Assembly (NCBI GenBank): GCA_004194705.1
Contig: SADC01000453.1
Location: forward strand, 16,778-80,777
DNA from: Ditylenchus dipsaci
Lineage: Eukaryota > Nematoda > Chromadorea > Rhabditida > Anguinidae
Direction: 5' to 3'
Length of the DNA stretch: 64,000 bases
The position numbers and the translations under genes were made by a program. Positions 52,749 through 63,806 of the stretch are shown piece after piece. A model generated the notes under the pieces. It saw nothing but the letters and a program-made list of their open reading frames with translations, had not been told where the DNA came from and did no database searches. The stretch's first letter is position 1. The number at the start of each line of letters is the position of its first letter.

Positions 52749-52996
52749 TACCGTATTTTCTCTATTTATTACCCCCTCTCTATTAATTACCCCGCATAGG
52801 CACCCTGTATCTCAGCTCAAAAAAAATATTTTGCAAATCTGTTTTTTGCGTTTTCTTAATCACCACGAACTTAGTTGATTCCACTTTTTAGATTTTGGTT
52901 GAGCACCCAAAAATCTCAAAATCGAAATATTTTTTTTTCGATTTTTCAGGGGTTGAAAAATAATTACCCGGGGTAATTAATAGAGAAAATACGGTA
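52749..52996. mobile_element. CCGTA-family MITE (TTACCCC subfamily)
   Basis: The ends are TACCGTATTTTCTCTATTTA and TTAATAGAGAAAATACGGTA. Inside: TTAATTACCCCGCATAGGC, CGTTTTCTTAATCACCACG, GGGGTTGAAAAATAATTACC and CCGGGGTAATTAA. Confidence 0.85.
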
Positions 52997-53504
52997 TACC
53001 AAAAATGTTTTATTTGGATTCACAAAAACAGGCAAAAAGTCTTTAATTAATATTAGCTCACAAATTTCACTTTTATAGTCTTTTCTTGTTTGTCTAAAAA
53101 GAAATGAATCCCTGAGGAATTCAAAATTTGTTTATTTGTGAAACTTACTTTCTTTTTTGCTTGTGGCTAAAAGACTATTTTAAGAAGAGAAGTAAGTTTT
53201 TAAACGAAATTTTCTTATGCAAATAACTACTTGGAAGTTCAATAATATTTAAGAAGTGACAGCGTCTAAAATGAGCAAAAAATAATAAAGTTTGAGCTCT
53301 TCAGCGAGTGTTTCAGGTAAAATGAATAAAAGAAAATTTAGTAACACCCAATTTTGTCTTTATTTGTCGTTGCAACAACCTATTATTTTGATTAAATATT
53401 TGCATGGTCAAAATTTGGTTAGTGAAAATTGCTATAAAAAGCGCACGCTTCAAATATTCTTCACGTATATGCAAAAAAATCGCGTTTTTGTTAAGAGACT
53501 AAAG

Positions 53505-53672
53505 CAGGGATCCCATATCTACTTATTTATAAGAATCTACTTATTTCAGCACCCCGCATCTTATTATTTTTTGATTTATTCTAAAATTATTCGAGAGCTA
53601 GTAATTTTTTTATACCAAAAATCATAGTTTTTGAAAAAATCTACTTATTAAAAAAAATTATGGGATCCCCGG
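53505..53672. repeat. Short inverted repeat
   Basis: AGCAGGGATCCCATATCTAC faces TATGGGATCCCCGGACT. ATCTACTTATT occurs three times between the arms. Confidence 0.5.
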
Positions 53673-53855
53673 ACTAAAGTGAAATGTAGAGTTTTTTTCG
53701 GGGAAACTGTGATAACAACAAAATAATGAAATACAAAAAAAAAATTGAAAAAAAAACAAGACACAAGAAAAAGATTCGCAAAAAATAAACATGGGGGACC
53801 AAGCCGAATTTTTTTCGGAAGCACCATCAACACATATAGAGCCAAGTTTTCGGCA

Positions 53856-54305
53856 CTATTCCATAGCACCTCCCCCCCTTAAAAAAAGCTATTCCATTGT
53901 AACCATCCCCCCCCCCCAACTCTCAAGCCCCCTGCGCCCCCTTCGGGGGCGCAGGGGGCTTGAGAGTTAGAGATGCGCGCACGCACTTACCTTAGACATG
54001 ATTCCGAGAAGTACACTTGATCATAAAATGCATATAGAGTCTATTTTTGCCACGGCCCGAGTTGAAAAACATGGTAAAGCAGCCTAAAAAAGTGGCCCTG
54101 TGTTATTCCCTTCCCCTCCCAATACAGCCCTTGAACCCTATTTAAATAGCTTTTCTGGTTCTTTTATGGCGAAATTATTACATAAAAAGGGTTTTGAGTG
54201 CATATAAAAAAGTTTGTTTTTAGGGGGGGGGTACAATGGAATAGGTCCTTATTATTGGGGGGGGGGGGGTGGTGGTAGGGGAAGGGGTACAATGGAATAG
54301 CGGCA
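53856..54305. repeat. CTATTCCATTGTACC palindrome enclosing GC-hairpin copy G
   Basis: The left edge CTATTCCATAGCACCTCCCC and AGCTATTCCATTGTAACC face GGGTACAATGGAATAGG and GGGGTACAATGGAATAGCGG on the right. The centre (53910-54055) is the best-preserved GC hairpin: CCCCCTGCGCCCC CTTC GGGGGCGCAGGGGG, then GATGCGCGCACGCACTTACC. C runs and G runs flank both sides. Confidence 0.75.
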
Positions 54306-54537
54306 AGTTTTCTATTAGGAAAGTCGAACTTTATTGAGCTTTTAACTTAAGACATCAATTTTTGCTAAGATCCAGTATCGATAATGTATGTAAAAAAATC
54401 GCAAAATAGAAACAATAAAGATCATTCCGAATTGAGACCTTAATTTGCCGAAATGTTTTTTATTTCAAACCAATATAAATTTGAGGTGAAGAAGCTGGCT
54501 ATATATTAATTATGAATCTGTTATATTTCAATTAATT

Positions 54538-54931
54538 AATAAGGCGGCCTGCTCTAAAAAGGCGGCCCGCTCTAATAAGGCGGCCCTCAGGAGGGAGGTT
54601 GAAAAATAAGGCGGCCTGCTCTAATAAGGCGGCCCTAAAATTTTATTCATATTCAAAATTGTTTTAAATGCGCCGAATCCTAATTTTATTACTTTTTGAT
54701 TGGAATTGGTCACATCCTAGTCTATGATTGCTTATCATTCATTGTCATGATTGTTGTTATTACCTCTTAGTTCAAAATTTGTTGTTAGAGAATTTGAATA
54801 AATTTTGATGAAAGGATGTTTGAAATATAAGGCGGCCTGCTCCAATAAGGCGGCCCGCTCTAATGAGGCGGCCTGCTGGAGGGAGGTTGAAAAATAAGGC
54901 GGCCGGCCGCCTTATTAGAGGAAATACGGTA
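54538..54931. mobile_element. CCGTA-family element (GGCGGCC subfamily), left end missing
   Basis: The right end CTTATTAGAGGAAATACGGTA is intact. Both sides carry AAGGCGGCCTGCTCTAATAA steps and GGAGGGAGGTTGAAAAATAA, the same plan as the pogo-type element at 34667 with AACGGAG in place of GGCGGCC. About 200 bp of AT-rich interior separates the two blocks. Confidence 0.7.
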
Positions 54932-55525
54932 ATCATATCAATAAATATTTCATAAATTAAGACTAGAAAACCTTAGAAAATGCAGGAGGAATAGTTCATG
55001 ATATATGTTAGAGTCTAATTTTGTAGACATACAACAGTCAACTGTATTTAAAACATTTTTTAATTTATTTTTATTTTATTTACATACATTTTACATTTAT
55101 ATCCAATGCAATAATATTTTTAAAAGTCAACTTTATTACTAAAACATTTTTATTAATCCGATGAGATAAGAAAAAATAATTTCAAGGTTCAAAAAATCTT
55201 ATATTTTTTAGTCATGTGAGTAATTTTTTTGCTCTGTTCATACCCTCTTTATATCAACCAGCATCATACGCAATAGGGGGCCTGACTCTGCAACTATATC
55301 CTACTCTCCTGTCAGAATTTTTGAGGAAACAATGTATATAAAATGGCTTCAAGAAATGAAAAAGCACTGGATGAAATGGCCTTGCAAAAAAGTTTAGACT
55401 CTCACGCGTACGCCGAAAAAATGTGCCTTGAACCCCCCTCCCCCTGTTGTTTTTTTGCAATTTTTTATTCTAATAATTCTATCAAAAATCATTAGTTGGG
55501 AAGGGTTAAGAATTTCATAGGGCTA
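54932..55525. other. No gene recognised
   Basis: AT-rich, then a CTTGAACCCCCCTCCCCCTGTTG block near 55428 of the CTTGGTCCCCCTGTT family. Confidence 0.45.
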
Positions 55526-55785
55526 AGTTTCGGTATACACCCCCCAGTCAAGTTCGGTATACACCCCCCAGTTTGCCTTGGTCCCCAAGCTGATTTAAAA
55601 AAAAAAAATTCCGAATTTTTGAACGCTGTTTTTTTATTGGGTTGAAGTTGAAAAAAATTCGGAAAATTTTTTTAAAAAACCAGCTTGGGGGACCAAGGCA
55701 AACTGGGGGGTGTATACCGAACTTGACTGGGGGTGTATACTGAACTTGACTGGGGGGGGGGGGGTGCATACCGAAACTGCTCCTT
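55526..55785. repeat. Palindrome with GGTATACACCCCCCAGT tandem edges
   Basis: Two left units (TTCGGTATACACCCCCCAGT) face two or three right units (ACTGGGGGGTGTATACCGAA). Inside, TTGCCTTGGTCCCCAAGCTG faces CAGCTTGGGGGACCAAGGCA. Another GCAGCTTGGGGGACCAAGGC block lies alone near 55998. Confidence 0.75.
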
Positions 55786-56642
55786 TTATAGTTTATTTTA
55801 CAAACCTACAACTAATTTAATCTCATGCAGTGAAAATTGTGCTGTTTTGTTCACTCAGCGGCCAACCTACAGATGAGATAATATTCTATGCTATCTCAAG
55901 GTAGTCTCGAAAATGTAAATTTTAACATTTTAACATAATGAGTGCATTTCAATGATTTTGGAGACATTGAAAACATAATTTTTTTTTGAAAAAGCAGCTT
56001 GGGGGACCAAGGCGAAATTAAAAATCCATAACGAAAAAAACAACAGAAGTACCAAAGCATTTTTTTTTGGCATCCGCATGAACACACATAACGCCAAGTT
56101 TAAGTCTTTGCTCGTCAGAAATATCAGTTCTCCGTCGTTATTTTGATCTGGACAATTTCGAGTTTGAAAAGACGTTTAAAAGTTTTGATATTACACTTAT
56201 TCAAAAATGATGAATATCCGCAACTAAATAAAAAGTACAGTTTTACAAAAAAAATCATTAAACCGCAGAATGACTGAGAATTAAAAAAATAAAGTTCCTT
56301 AAAAGCAGTTTTTCCAACATTCGCATGGATGAGCTTGGAAATCCCGGAGGAAAGGATACTACTCTGTTCTCCATCTCTGACAAAGTTAAGTCTGGCTGAA
56401 ATGATTGTGCTAAAAAATGGAACGTCTTTGTTCTCTCCAAAGTTTTTGCAGTAAAGACAACTTCAGCTGTATTTTAGGCCAGAACACAGCAAATTTGCTT
56501 GTTGTTCTTTCAGCTTCCGGCCAGTTTTTTGGTGCTGCTGGAACAACAAAACTTATAGGGTTTTATGTAAAATTACTATATACAGATCAAAAGTCTATTC
56601 ATAAAAATATTTTTGTTGCTTTGGCTTTATATGTGGTATGGG

Positions 56643-57055
56643 TAGGGTTGTGCAAAATACCGGTATTTTTATATTCAAAGGATCAATACCGAAAGGACAA
56701 TTTTTTTATTTGATTGTTTATGATAAGCTAAATTACAGACACACACAAAATTAGTCGCTTTATCATGATATTGTGAGTAAAGGGCCATGTTGAATCAAAA
56801 ATGTAAGATTTTTAGAATAATACCTAAAAATACCGGTTCAAAAAAAATACCGGTACTTTTACTGGTATTTTTCGGTATTTTCTAGAAATCTTGCATTTTT
56901 TGATTCAACATAGCCCTTTACTTGCCATATTATGATAGAGCAAACAATTTTGTGTGTGTCTGTGATCTAACTTATCAAAAACAATAAAATGAAAAATAGG
57001 TTTTTTTGGTATTTTTCCTTTGAATATAAAAATACCGGTATTTTGTCCAACCCTA
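56643..57055. mobile_element. hAT-like MITE with ATACCGGTAT steps
   Basis: The ends are TAGGGTTGTGCAAAATACC and GGTATTTTGTCCAACCCTA. Inside are palindromic ATACCGGTATTTTT steps, and AGCTAAATTACAGACACACA faces TGTGTCTGTGATCTAACTT. Direct GTATGGG flanks both sides (7 bp overlap). Same end type as the elements at 7235 and 26414. Confidence 0.8.
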
Positions 57056-57871
57056 GTATGGGGCTTCCGAAAAAGTTGCATTGGCTAACTTTTTGATTTT
57101 GACAAACTGCAGCGAAAAACAAGGCGTAACTGCCTTATAATGTGGTTGCCAAAATGTGGTTCAAATCTTTTTTTGTATCTTTTACCTGCTGAAACGTGCA
57201 AAAAACATGTTTTTAAAGCGCGTCACCTCATCTGAAATTTTTTTTTCGCTGCAGGGGACCACGATAAAAAAACCTATAAAGAGTACCTAAAGACCCTGAA
57301 TATTGAATTTGAAAATAGTCTGGCCGCACTTCGGTATGTGGTACCGGCTCCAAACGACCGGAAACTTGTTTTAGAGCTGCTTTAACTGCTGAAAATGATA
57401 GGAAATACATAAAAACGATTGGAAAGCACTTTTCAAAAAACTGTTTACCAGAATTTGACTTTTGCCATGGGAGACCGAGGTAAACCAACCTGAAAGGGTA
57501 TCCAGATATCTTAAAAATAGAAAAACCATTGCATTTAATGATATTCGTATCTGTATTTTTTTGGACTTCCGTTTTGACATTTTCAGTTTACTTTAACGCA
57601 CATTTTGCTACAAATTTTCTTCTTCTGTTAATTGTTTACTGAAAATGGCTTTATCACATTTAAATTTGCATATTAAGGTATAAACAACATTTTTAGAAAA
57701 TAACACGACTTTTATTTGAGCAAAGATATCAGATATTTTTAAGCATATAAAAGATGGTTGGTTTTCGAAAACTTAAAAATATTTGGTTTGAACCAATATG
57801 ATGATATTAAGGCAATTCTTCGAGAGTATTTCTAGGAGAATAGGAGTTCAACACAATGGTCACCAAGTGAG
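57056..57871. other. No gene recognised
   Basis: A weak inverted pair, GCAGGGGACCACGATAAAAA at 57251 and ACTTTTGCCATGGGAGACCG at 57465, flanks AT-rich sequence. No exon is supported. Confidence 0.4.
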
Positions 57872-57962
57872 TGACCGTCAAAGCTATCAACAACAACATC
57901 ATGCGTGAGATCGAGCTTATCTCCAAACGTTCCCACAAGAATATTGAGGAGTATATTGGTCA
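57872..57962 (+). pseudogene. Protein-kinase-like exon fragment
   Basis: One frame reads VTVKAINNNIMREIELISK then RSHKNIEEYIG. This matches the kinase beta-3 lysine (VxVK), helix C (REIE) and the HxNIxxYIG element seen in STE-type kinases, but with about five residues fewer than usual between the lysine and helix C. It is preceded in frame by a TGA, and the next codons turn non-kinase. AGTGAG|TGACC could act as an acceptor. Base use is markedly richer in C than its surroundings. No other kinase segment (HRD, DFG) was seen nearby, so a relic or captured exon is most likely. Confidence 0.35.
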
Positions 57963-58229
57963 TTATACAGATTTATACGGTTGGTTATGTCTTGATTATA
58001 AACGAAAAAATAATTTTGGAACAACAAAATACGATATATGTTCGACCAATCGGTCTCTCTCTGATAAACTTATTCATAAAAATTTATATCTCACCACAGC
58101 ATTAATTCTTTGCAAATCTGTTTCTTTAGCCTCCCTAGCTCTATTGAATCTACTTTTTAGAACTATTTCTAACACCCATAAATTATGAAAAATCACCCAG
58201 CGCTTTTTGTGATAAGCGAGCACGCCCAT

Positions 58230-58594
58230 TTATTTTACAATCACCTCCTACGGTGCCCTTTCATTAGAGACTGCCTGACTATCGGAAACTACCCGCTTAT
58301 TTTTTCGATCAAATTTTTTTTTGCAAACAAACAACAACAATAGTGAATATTTAACAAAAGTGGTGGCTGAATCATACAATACCCCCTAGTCTCGAAGTAT
58401 GAGACGAAAAACAACAAAAAACAAGTTTTTATGGCTTCTTGAGCATTGGGTGAATTCTACAGACGGGCCAAGTGGTACGATGCCCCTTTATTCGAGACTG
58501 TCTGTTCGTTTTCCGATTACCTCGTAGAGTGCCCGTTTATTAGAGACTGTCCGACTATTGGAGACTACCCGCTTATTAGAAGAAATACGATAAT
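58230..58594. mobile_element. CCGTA-family relic (GACT subfamily)
   Basis: Right end CTTATTAGAAGAAATACGATA with two GTCCGACTATTGGAGACTACC steps. The left side has the matching CTGCCTGACTATCGGAAACTACC steps but no TACCGTA terminus. Confidence 0.5.
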
Positions 58595-58769
58595 TAGTCG
58601 ATTTTCGAATAATCGATTAGACGAAAAAAATGGCTAATGGTTTTGGTTATGAGTCTTATTGTAAATTTTTTTCTGCTATTCATTGAAAAAATTAGAGGAT
58701 CATTGTATTGAGTTTTCGCTTTTCAAATGGCGAATAGGTAAACAGCTGTTGTTAACCTTTATTTTGAGA

Positions 58770-58905
58770 TAGTGCCCCATGGGTATGGATTTAAAGCGGG
58801 CGGAGCTTAACACCCTCCCATACCTATGGGCTTCTCTTTGAAAGTGCCCCATAGGTATAGGGCACAAACCTGGCATCCTTTGAAGGCGAGAAACTTGGTG
58901 CCAGT
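58770..58905. repeat. AGTACTG..CACCAAGTTT element, copy 2, shortened
   Basis: The right end AAACTTGGTGCCAGTACTAC matches the element at 15686-15931. The inside has GCCCCATGGGTATGG, CCCATACCTATGGGC and GCCCCATAGGTATAGGG. The left terminus is missing. Confidence 0.6.
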
Positions 58906-59135
58906 ACTACTTTGGTCACTGCATCGAGAGTCGACTGTATTCGCAAATTTCAATTATTCGACAACCCTACTGAAGAACTTTTTTGAAATAAATTTAGGTT
59001 ATTTCTTCATGTTCACTTTTTTTCTACACTCTGTTAGTAGGCAGTTTTTTTACGGAGTTTTGAACTGGGCAAAGTTAGCTCTGGCTCTAGGTAAAACATA
59101 ATTTTAGTATTTACAGGTGGGTAGCTCAAAAAAAA

Positions 59136-59455
59136 CTATTTCGAGGTATTTCCCTTTAGGAATTTGCCAGCGCTTGCATTGAGTCCATCCGGGATTTCGA
59201 CATCGGCTGAATTTAGAATTGGGCACTGTTCCACCACTGGCTTGACTGCGGCTGGCATGAAGACGGAAGACTGGTTGTCGCGCTTGGCAGAGACAGCTGG
59301 AGCAGAACTCTGGGCTTCCACATTCTTGACATCCGGGATTGAGCATCGGCTGACGAGAGGATTGGATTCCTTCATTTCACTGGTTGCTGAGACTGACGCT
59401 GATTGCTCAAGGGCAGGAGGCTGGTCGCTGATTTCCTTAGCTGCCTTCACTATGA
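59136..59455 (-). CDS. Probable C-terminal exon of a disordered protein
   Basis: 106 codons on the minus strand after acceptor-like TTTGACCAG, ending at TAG (59136). Composition is strongly A, S, P, V and E: KAAKEISDQPPALEQSASV, SRCSIPDVKNVEAQSSAPA, KPVVEQCPILNSADVEIPD. Third positions are rich in C and G, unlike all flanking DNA, so selection on this frame is likely. The opposite strand is also open for 101 codons, which is common for such codon use. No domain is recognised; it reads as a flexible tail. No upstream exon could be fixed, although a minus-strand frame at 59592-59650 ends at a donor GGGTTAG|GTATGT. Confidence 0.45.
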
Positions 59456-59680
59456 CTGGTCAAACTTAAGTCACAACGGACACTACGACAACTAACCTTA
59501 CTAGAGGAAGAACTTAAGCAACTTTACATACCTAACCCAGAACTAAAGAATGATCCAGTCCTGTCAAAACTGCTCCTGGTACAATTTATTCTGGTTAAGA
59601 CCAAAGCTAGTTTGAATTCAAATATAATACTGGTTAATTGTCCCTATATAGTATTCTCTATGAACAGTAACTTCGGTTAG
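59456..59680 (+). CDS. Unassigned open frame beside the disordered exon
   Basis: 75 codons on the plus strand without a start codon: KSQRTLRQLTLLEEELKQLY, IPNPELKNDPVLSKLLLVQF, ILVKTKASLNSNIILVNCP. The first half would form an amphipathic helix and base use is coding-like, but the other strand also has a plausible frame. GGTTAAGACCAAAGCTAGTT and GGTTAGGACAAAAGCTGGTA are diverged direct repeats at its end. It may be a retroelement or captured gene fragment. Confidence 0.2.
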   Translation: MVKLKSQRTLRQLTLLEEELKQLYIPNPELKNDPVLSKLLLVQFILVKTKASLNSNIILVNCPYIVFSMNSNFG

Positions 59681-59699
59681 GACAAAAGCTGGTACTTAA

Positions 59700-62075
59700 T
59701 GTTCGGGCTAGTCCTTACACTAGCTTATATCTACTTTAGTGCAAACGAGGTTGATTTCATAAAGTGATCAATTTTTGCTAAAAAAGTGGTGCAACGCGTG
59801 ACATATCGCCGTCGACTGTGCTACAGCGCAAAATAGCAAAAAAAAGTCGTAATCAGAATTACATAAATTCAATCAGACTCGGATTATGGCTTTTAAAAAA
59901 TTATGAACATGCGCATAGGCGATATCAGATTTGTTTGGAAAAGGTCGGTACTATTGCATTGTACCCCTTTAAACCTTTATCTCTTTTGACTTTTATTTTT
60001 CGCTACGTAAATTACTTTGTTTTTTTCACAGCTTAATTACTGGTTTTATTTTTTTTATTCAGGCTTAGAAATGGTTGATTGAATTCCACTGCATACTTAT
60101 TCTTAGAAGATCGGGAGTAAAACAAGATTGGTGACGGATGCTCCACAAAATCATGAGTTGTAGGTGGGAGAAAGATAAAAAAAACCTTGAAAAAGGTCAT
60201 TTTTTATACTTTAGTGGTTTGAGTTTCGGTTTTTTTTGTGCAAAAAAGATTTTAAGCGCCGAAAAAACTTTTGCTATTTAATTAATAAAAAACATTAAGT
60301 AAAGTATTTTTATATTTTCAAGCAATTCATTGCTTATTAAAAACTCTTCGCTGATTAATTTTTTTTGTCTATCCTACGTTCATCAATGCAAACGAAGTGC
60401 CTCTTTGTCAGTTTAATTTTTAAAAAGGATGACTAAATAGCTATTGCTGGTTCAAACTGTTTTTCATGTACAATTTTTATGGTTGCAAGAACATACATGG
60501 TGTAACACAAATTGTAAGAGCTTTATTGAGCTACTGAAAAAGGCATGCACACACTATAACAGGTGGTCCCGCCAATTCAAACCGACTGAAAAATTAGATC
60601 TGCAATTTTCCGGCCGCGAATTTTTCAGAAAAAGCCGAGAGAATTTTTGGCTTAAATTGCACAATTTACCAAATTTACTGTGTCTAATACGAAATTACTG
60701 GGGGAAATCAGTAATTCACTGTGGGAATTTAGTATTTTTTTTAAATTAAAATTCACTGGCGGAAAAAAACATTTATTTTTCAAAAATTTTATGGTCGCAA
60801 AGTGAGTCGATCCAAGCGCTTCAAGATTAGTCGTTATTTTGGTGGTGGACGCAAAATTATCTAATGATCTTTCAAGAATTCTTTCTATCAGGAATTAAAA
60901 AAACTAATTATTATTACCATAGTAATAGGATCACATAGAATATGAAAAACAGTATAATTATACATTCATTTTGATTACGCATAAGCAACTTGGTTATTTT
61001 TCTAACTTTAAAACTAGATGAATAAACAATTAGGGACATGATTGGAAAGACACCTGCATTATTTATAGCATCGAATTTCATTGTATTTATTGTAAACCAT
61101 TAAGATTATATCGAAAATATTTGCACTACATGGAACTACATTTAGGCTTACTTTTCAGAAAATTTAACTGATGGACAAAAAGTCTTTTGCGGACTTTTAA
61201 GCTCACTTTTTAAAATACAAATATTGCAAGTCGAAAATTCCAGAAAAATGTTTCTGGCCCTGCATTTTCCCTTTCAAATGGACTATTTAACTTAGCTTTA
61301 TTATTCTGGATCAGTCACGATTGACTTCAAACACTTGTGAGATCATTTTGAGAAGTGGACAAGCGTTTTCATCACTTTCATTTATCAAATTTCATATTAA
61401 ATTTGAACAGTCACAGAAACATCTTATTTTCATGTTGTAGCGCAGCTCAAGAGCTACAGAACCAATTTTACCAAATGATTTTTTGATTTTAGCTTATTTC
61501 ATTTCACTTTCCAAAGATTGTCAGCTTTAAGCATAAATCTGTGAGTATGTCACGCGGACACCCACTCTCCCTCCAACATAAATTTTTCTTACATATAAAC
61601 GTAAAATTGTGTGATTAACCACCAACCTTTTTGCAAAATTGTACTCCCTAGGACGTCTCCCGTCTTTTAGTCTTGAATATTGTCATTATTTGGAGATCGA
61701 AATGCCGAAATACGTCTTTCACTTTTTTCTTCCAAATGAGAACCCATTTGCCATATTGTGATATGGAAGAAAAAGACGTAAATGTGACTTTTAATAAAAA
61801 TCATCTAGATACTTTGTCTATTGTCAAAACCGAAAAAAAGCTCATCTGAGACCCAACTACTTCGCATGCTGCTTCAGAAAGAGCAACGTATAAAACCATA
61901 TAACGGTATAAAACCGTCTATGAATAAAAGTCAAACAAATCATCTTCGTCTTATCAGGGAGGCTTCGAAAATATCTTATGATTCGTGTCGCGGTTTTTCA
62001 CGCCAAAAAAAAATTTTTCTACTGTACTTTTGATTCAGAATTGTCTTGTTGGCACTTCAATAGTGTTATCTTTAC
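59700..62075. other. No gene recognised
   Basis: AT-rich. CATGTTGTAGCGCAGCTCAAGAGCTAC at 61431 is a member of the motif family at 29.1, 44.1 and 45.7 kb. GGTACTATTGCATTGTACCCC near 59947 resembles the CTATTCCATTGTACC ends at 53856. No exon was supported. Confidence 0.4.
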
Positions 62076-62157
62076 ATCGATGCACACCAGGATTGGTGCG
62101 AAGAGCACCAGATACCCACCCAAAAGTGTCAACGCCAAAAATGCAACAATTTCAGTT
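62076..62157 (-). CDS. Candidate exon with one membrane helix
   Basis: Between acceptor-like TTTTGGCTAG and donor ATCGAT|GTAAAG the minus strand reads TEIVAFLALTLLGGYLVLF then APILVCID, a good membrane helix with GC-richer codons than the flanks. It resembles one helix of a small multi-pass protein, such as the LAPTM-like family at 2445, but no partner exon was found within 1 kb. Confidence 0.3.
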
Positions 62158-62758
62158 CTAGCCAAAATTTCAAAGTATAACACTTAAGCAGTATTCATTT
62201 TTTCAAAAAAAACATCCTCATATTTAATAAAAAAAATCAGGCAATAACCTTCTAAAAATATGTTTTGCGAACATTGTAAAAACCGATCAAAACTATGAGT
62301 TACCAAGTCTGTTCTGAAATCACGAAAAATGAGTTTTATTGTTACGGCTTTTGTACGGCTTGTATAGCTATTTAACTTTCTGCAATTACTTTTCACTTGC
62401 GAAACGACAAACCCACTGCAAAAATCATGATTATTCTAAAATTTAAAATTAAAATTAAGTAGGCTAAATTATTCATAATTTTTACTTAATGTTTTTTTTA
62501 ACATTTTGGCTATTGGTGCTAATAATTAGTTTAAAAACTAACAGCAAAATACATGCTACCTTTGTAATGCTTCAGAGCATTTTTATCTTTTAGGTTTCTA
62601 AAGATCGCTTAGTCTTCTCTTTATAACACTCACAAGCCGGTTTAATCTTACGAGAGCTTTTGTTTAGCAGTTCGTGCTAAACAAGATAAGAGCAAGAAAG
62701 TTTAGAAAAAAATTTGCGATTCATTTTTGAGTCGCTTTAGCTTTTTGATGTTAATAAT

Positions 62759-62850
62759 TACCGTATTTCCTCTAATAGAACACCCCCCTAGAGGATGAAC
62801 GAAGAATATAAGACCCCTTCTAATATAAGACCGCCAAAGTTGGTATGAAA
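62759..62850. mobile_element. CCGTA-family left end
   Basis: TACCGTATTTCCTCTAATAG followed by AACACCCCCCTAGAGG and CTTCTAATATAAGACCGCC. No right terminus is present. It abuts the palindrome that follows. Confidence 0.6.
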
Positions 62851-63806
62851 AAGTTGGTATGAGATGGTGAAAACCCCTCCTGAAAATAGGCTGTTTTTGG
62901 TCACCTCAACCAGCTAAAATTTTGAGAAATTTAGATGGTAGTCACCGAAATTTCTATTTCACCTCGCGCAAAACCACCCAAAATTTTAAACCAGGATCAG
63001 AGCTATCTATTGGGCCCAAACTTGCTTCGGAGTGATCATTTCACAGAGAATTTACGATTTTCGTGAAAGATCCAGTTTCTGGATATCCTTTTTTGCGACA
63101 TATATAAAAGCCAAACTCTGCCTACAAATCATTTCTAGCTCAATGGTCAAAAGAACATGAAAAAACAAAATCTTGCGGTTCTTTTGGCACTGAATACAGC
63201 AATAGTTTATCATAAAATTGAGACAAATAGGCAAAATCAATATATAAGTTGTAGCGCAAGTTTTCTATAACCTTATTCCCGCTTGTAAAAACATCAATTC
63301 TGACACCGAATTTGTGTTCAGCGTAGTCGATTTGCGTGTAAAACTGCTCTTGAAGTTAAAATTCACTGTCGAATTTCGAATCCGCTCAAGACAATAAATA
63401 TTCAAATTTTAAATGCAAATGATTTGTCTTGAGCGGAGTTCGGAATTCGATAGTGACTTTGTTCAGTGCCAAAAGAACCGCAAGATTTTGTTTTTTCATG
63501 TTCTTTTGACCATTTAGCTAGAAGTGATTTGTAGGCAGAGTTTTGGCTTTATAATGTCGCAAAAAAGGATATCCAGAAACTGATCTTGAAGAAATCGTAA
63601 ATTCTCTGTGAAAAATGATCACTCTGAAGCAAGTTTGGCCCAATAGATAGCTCTGATCCTGGTTAAAATTTTGGGTGTTTTGCGCCGAGGTGAAATAGAA
63701 ATTTCGGTGACTACCATCTAAATTTCTCAAAAATTTTAGCTGGTTGAGGGTGACCAAAAACAGCCTATTTCAGGAGGGGTTTTCACCATCTCATACCAAC
63801 TTTTTT
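62851..63806. repeat. 956-bp palindrome with long arms
   Basis: Arms of about 345 bp (62851-63195 and 63465-63806) are near-identical in inverse orientation, for example GTTGGTATGAGATGGTGAAA facing TTTCACCATCTCATACCAAC and CTGCCTACAAATCATTTCTA facing TAGAAGTGATTTGTAGGCAG. The loop holds GTTCAGCGTAGTCGATTTG and a smaller palindrome with TTGTCTTGAGC/GCTCAAGACAA. Sequence identity between arms looks above 90 percent. No transposase. Confidence 0.8.

Noticed and set aside
53914..53955. Rho-independent terminator
   Set aside because: The GC hairpin looks like one but the DNA is metazoan, and the hairpin is the core of a seven-copy repeat.
59164..59469. 101-codon plus-strand frame
   Set aside because: Antisense of the A/S/P-rich minus-strand frame, which has the more natural composition and a splice acceptor. 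The choice is not certain.
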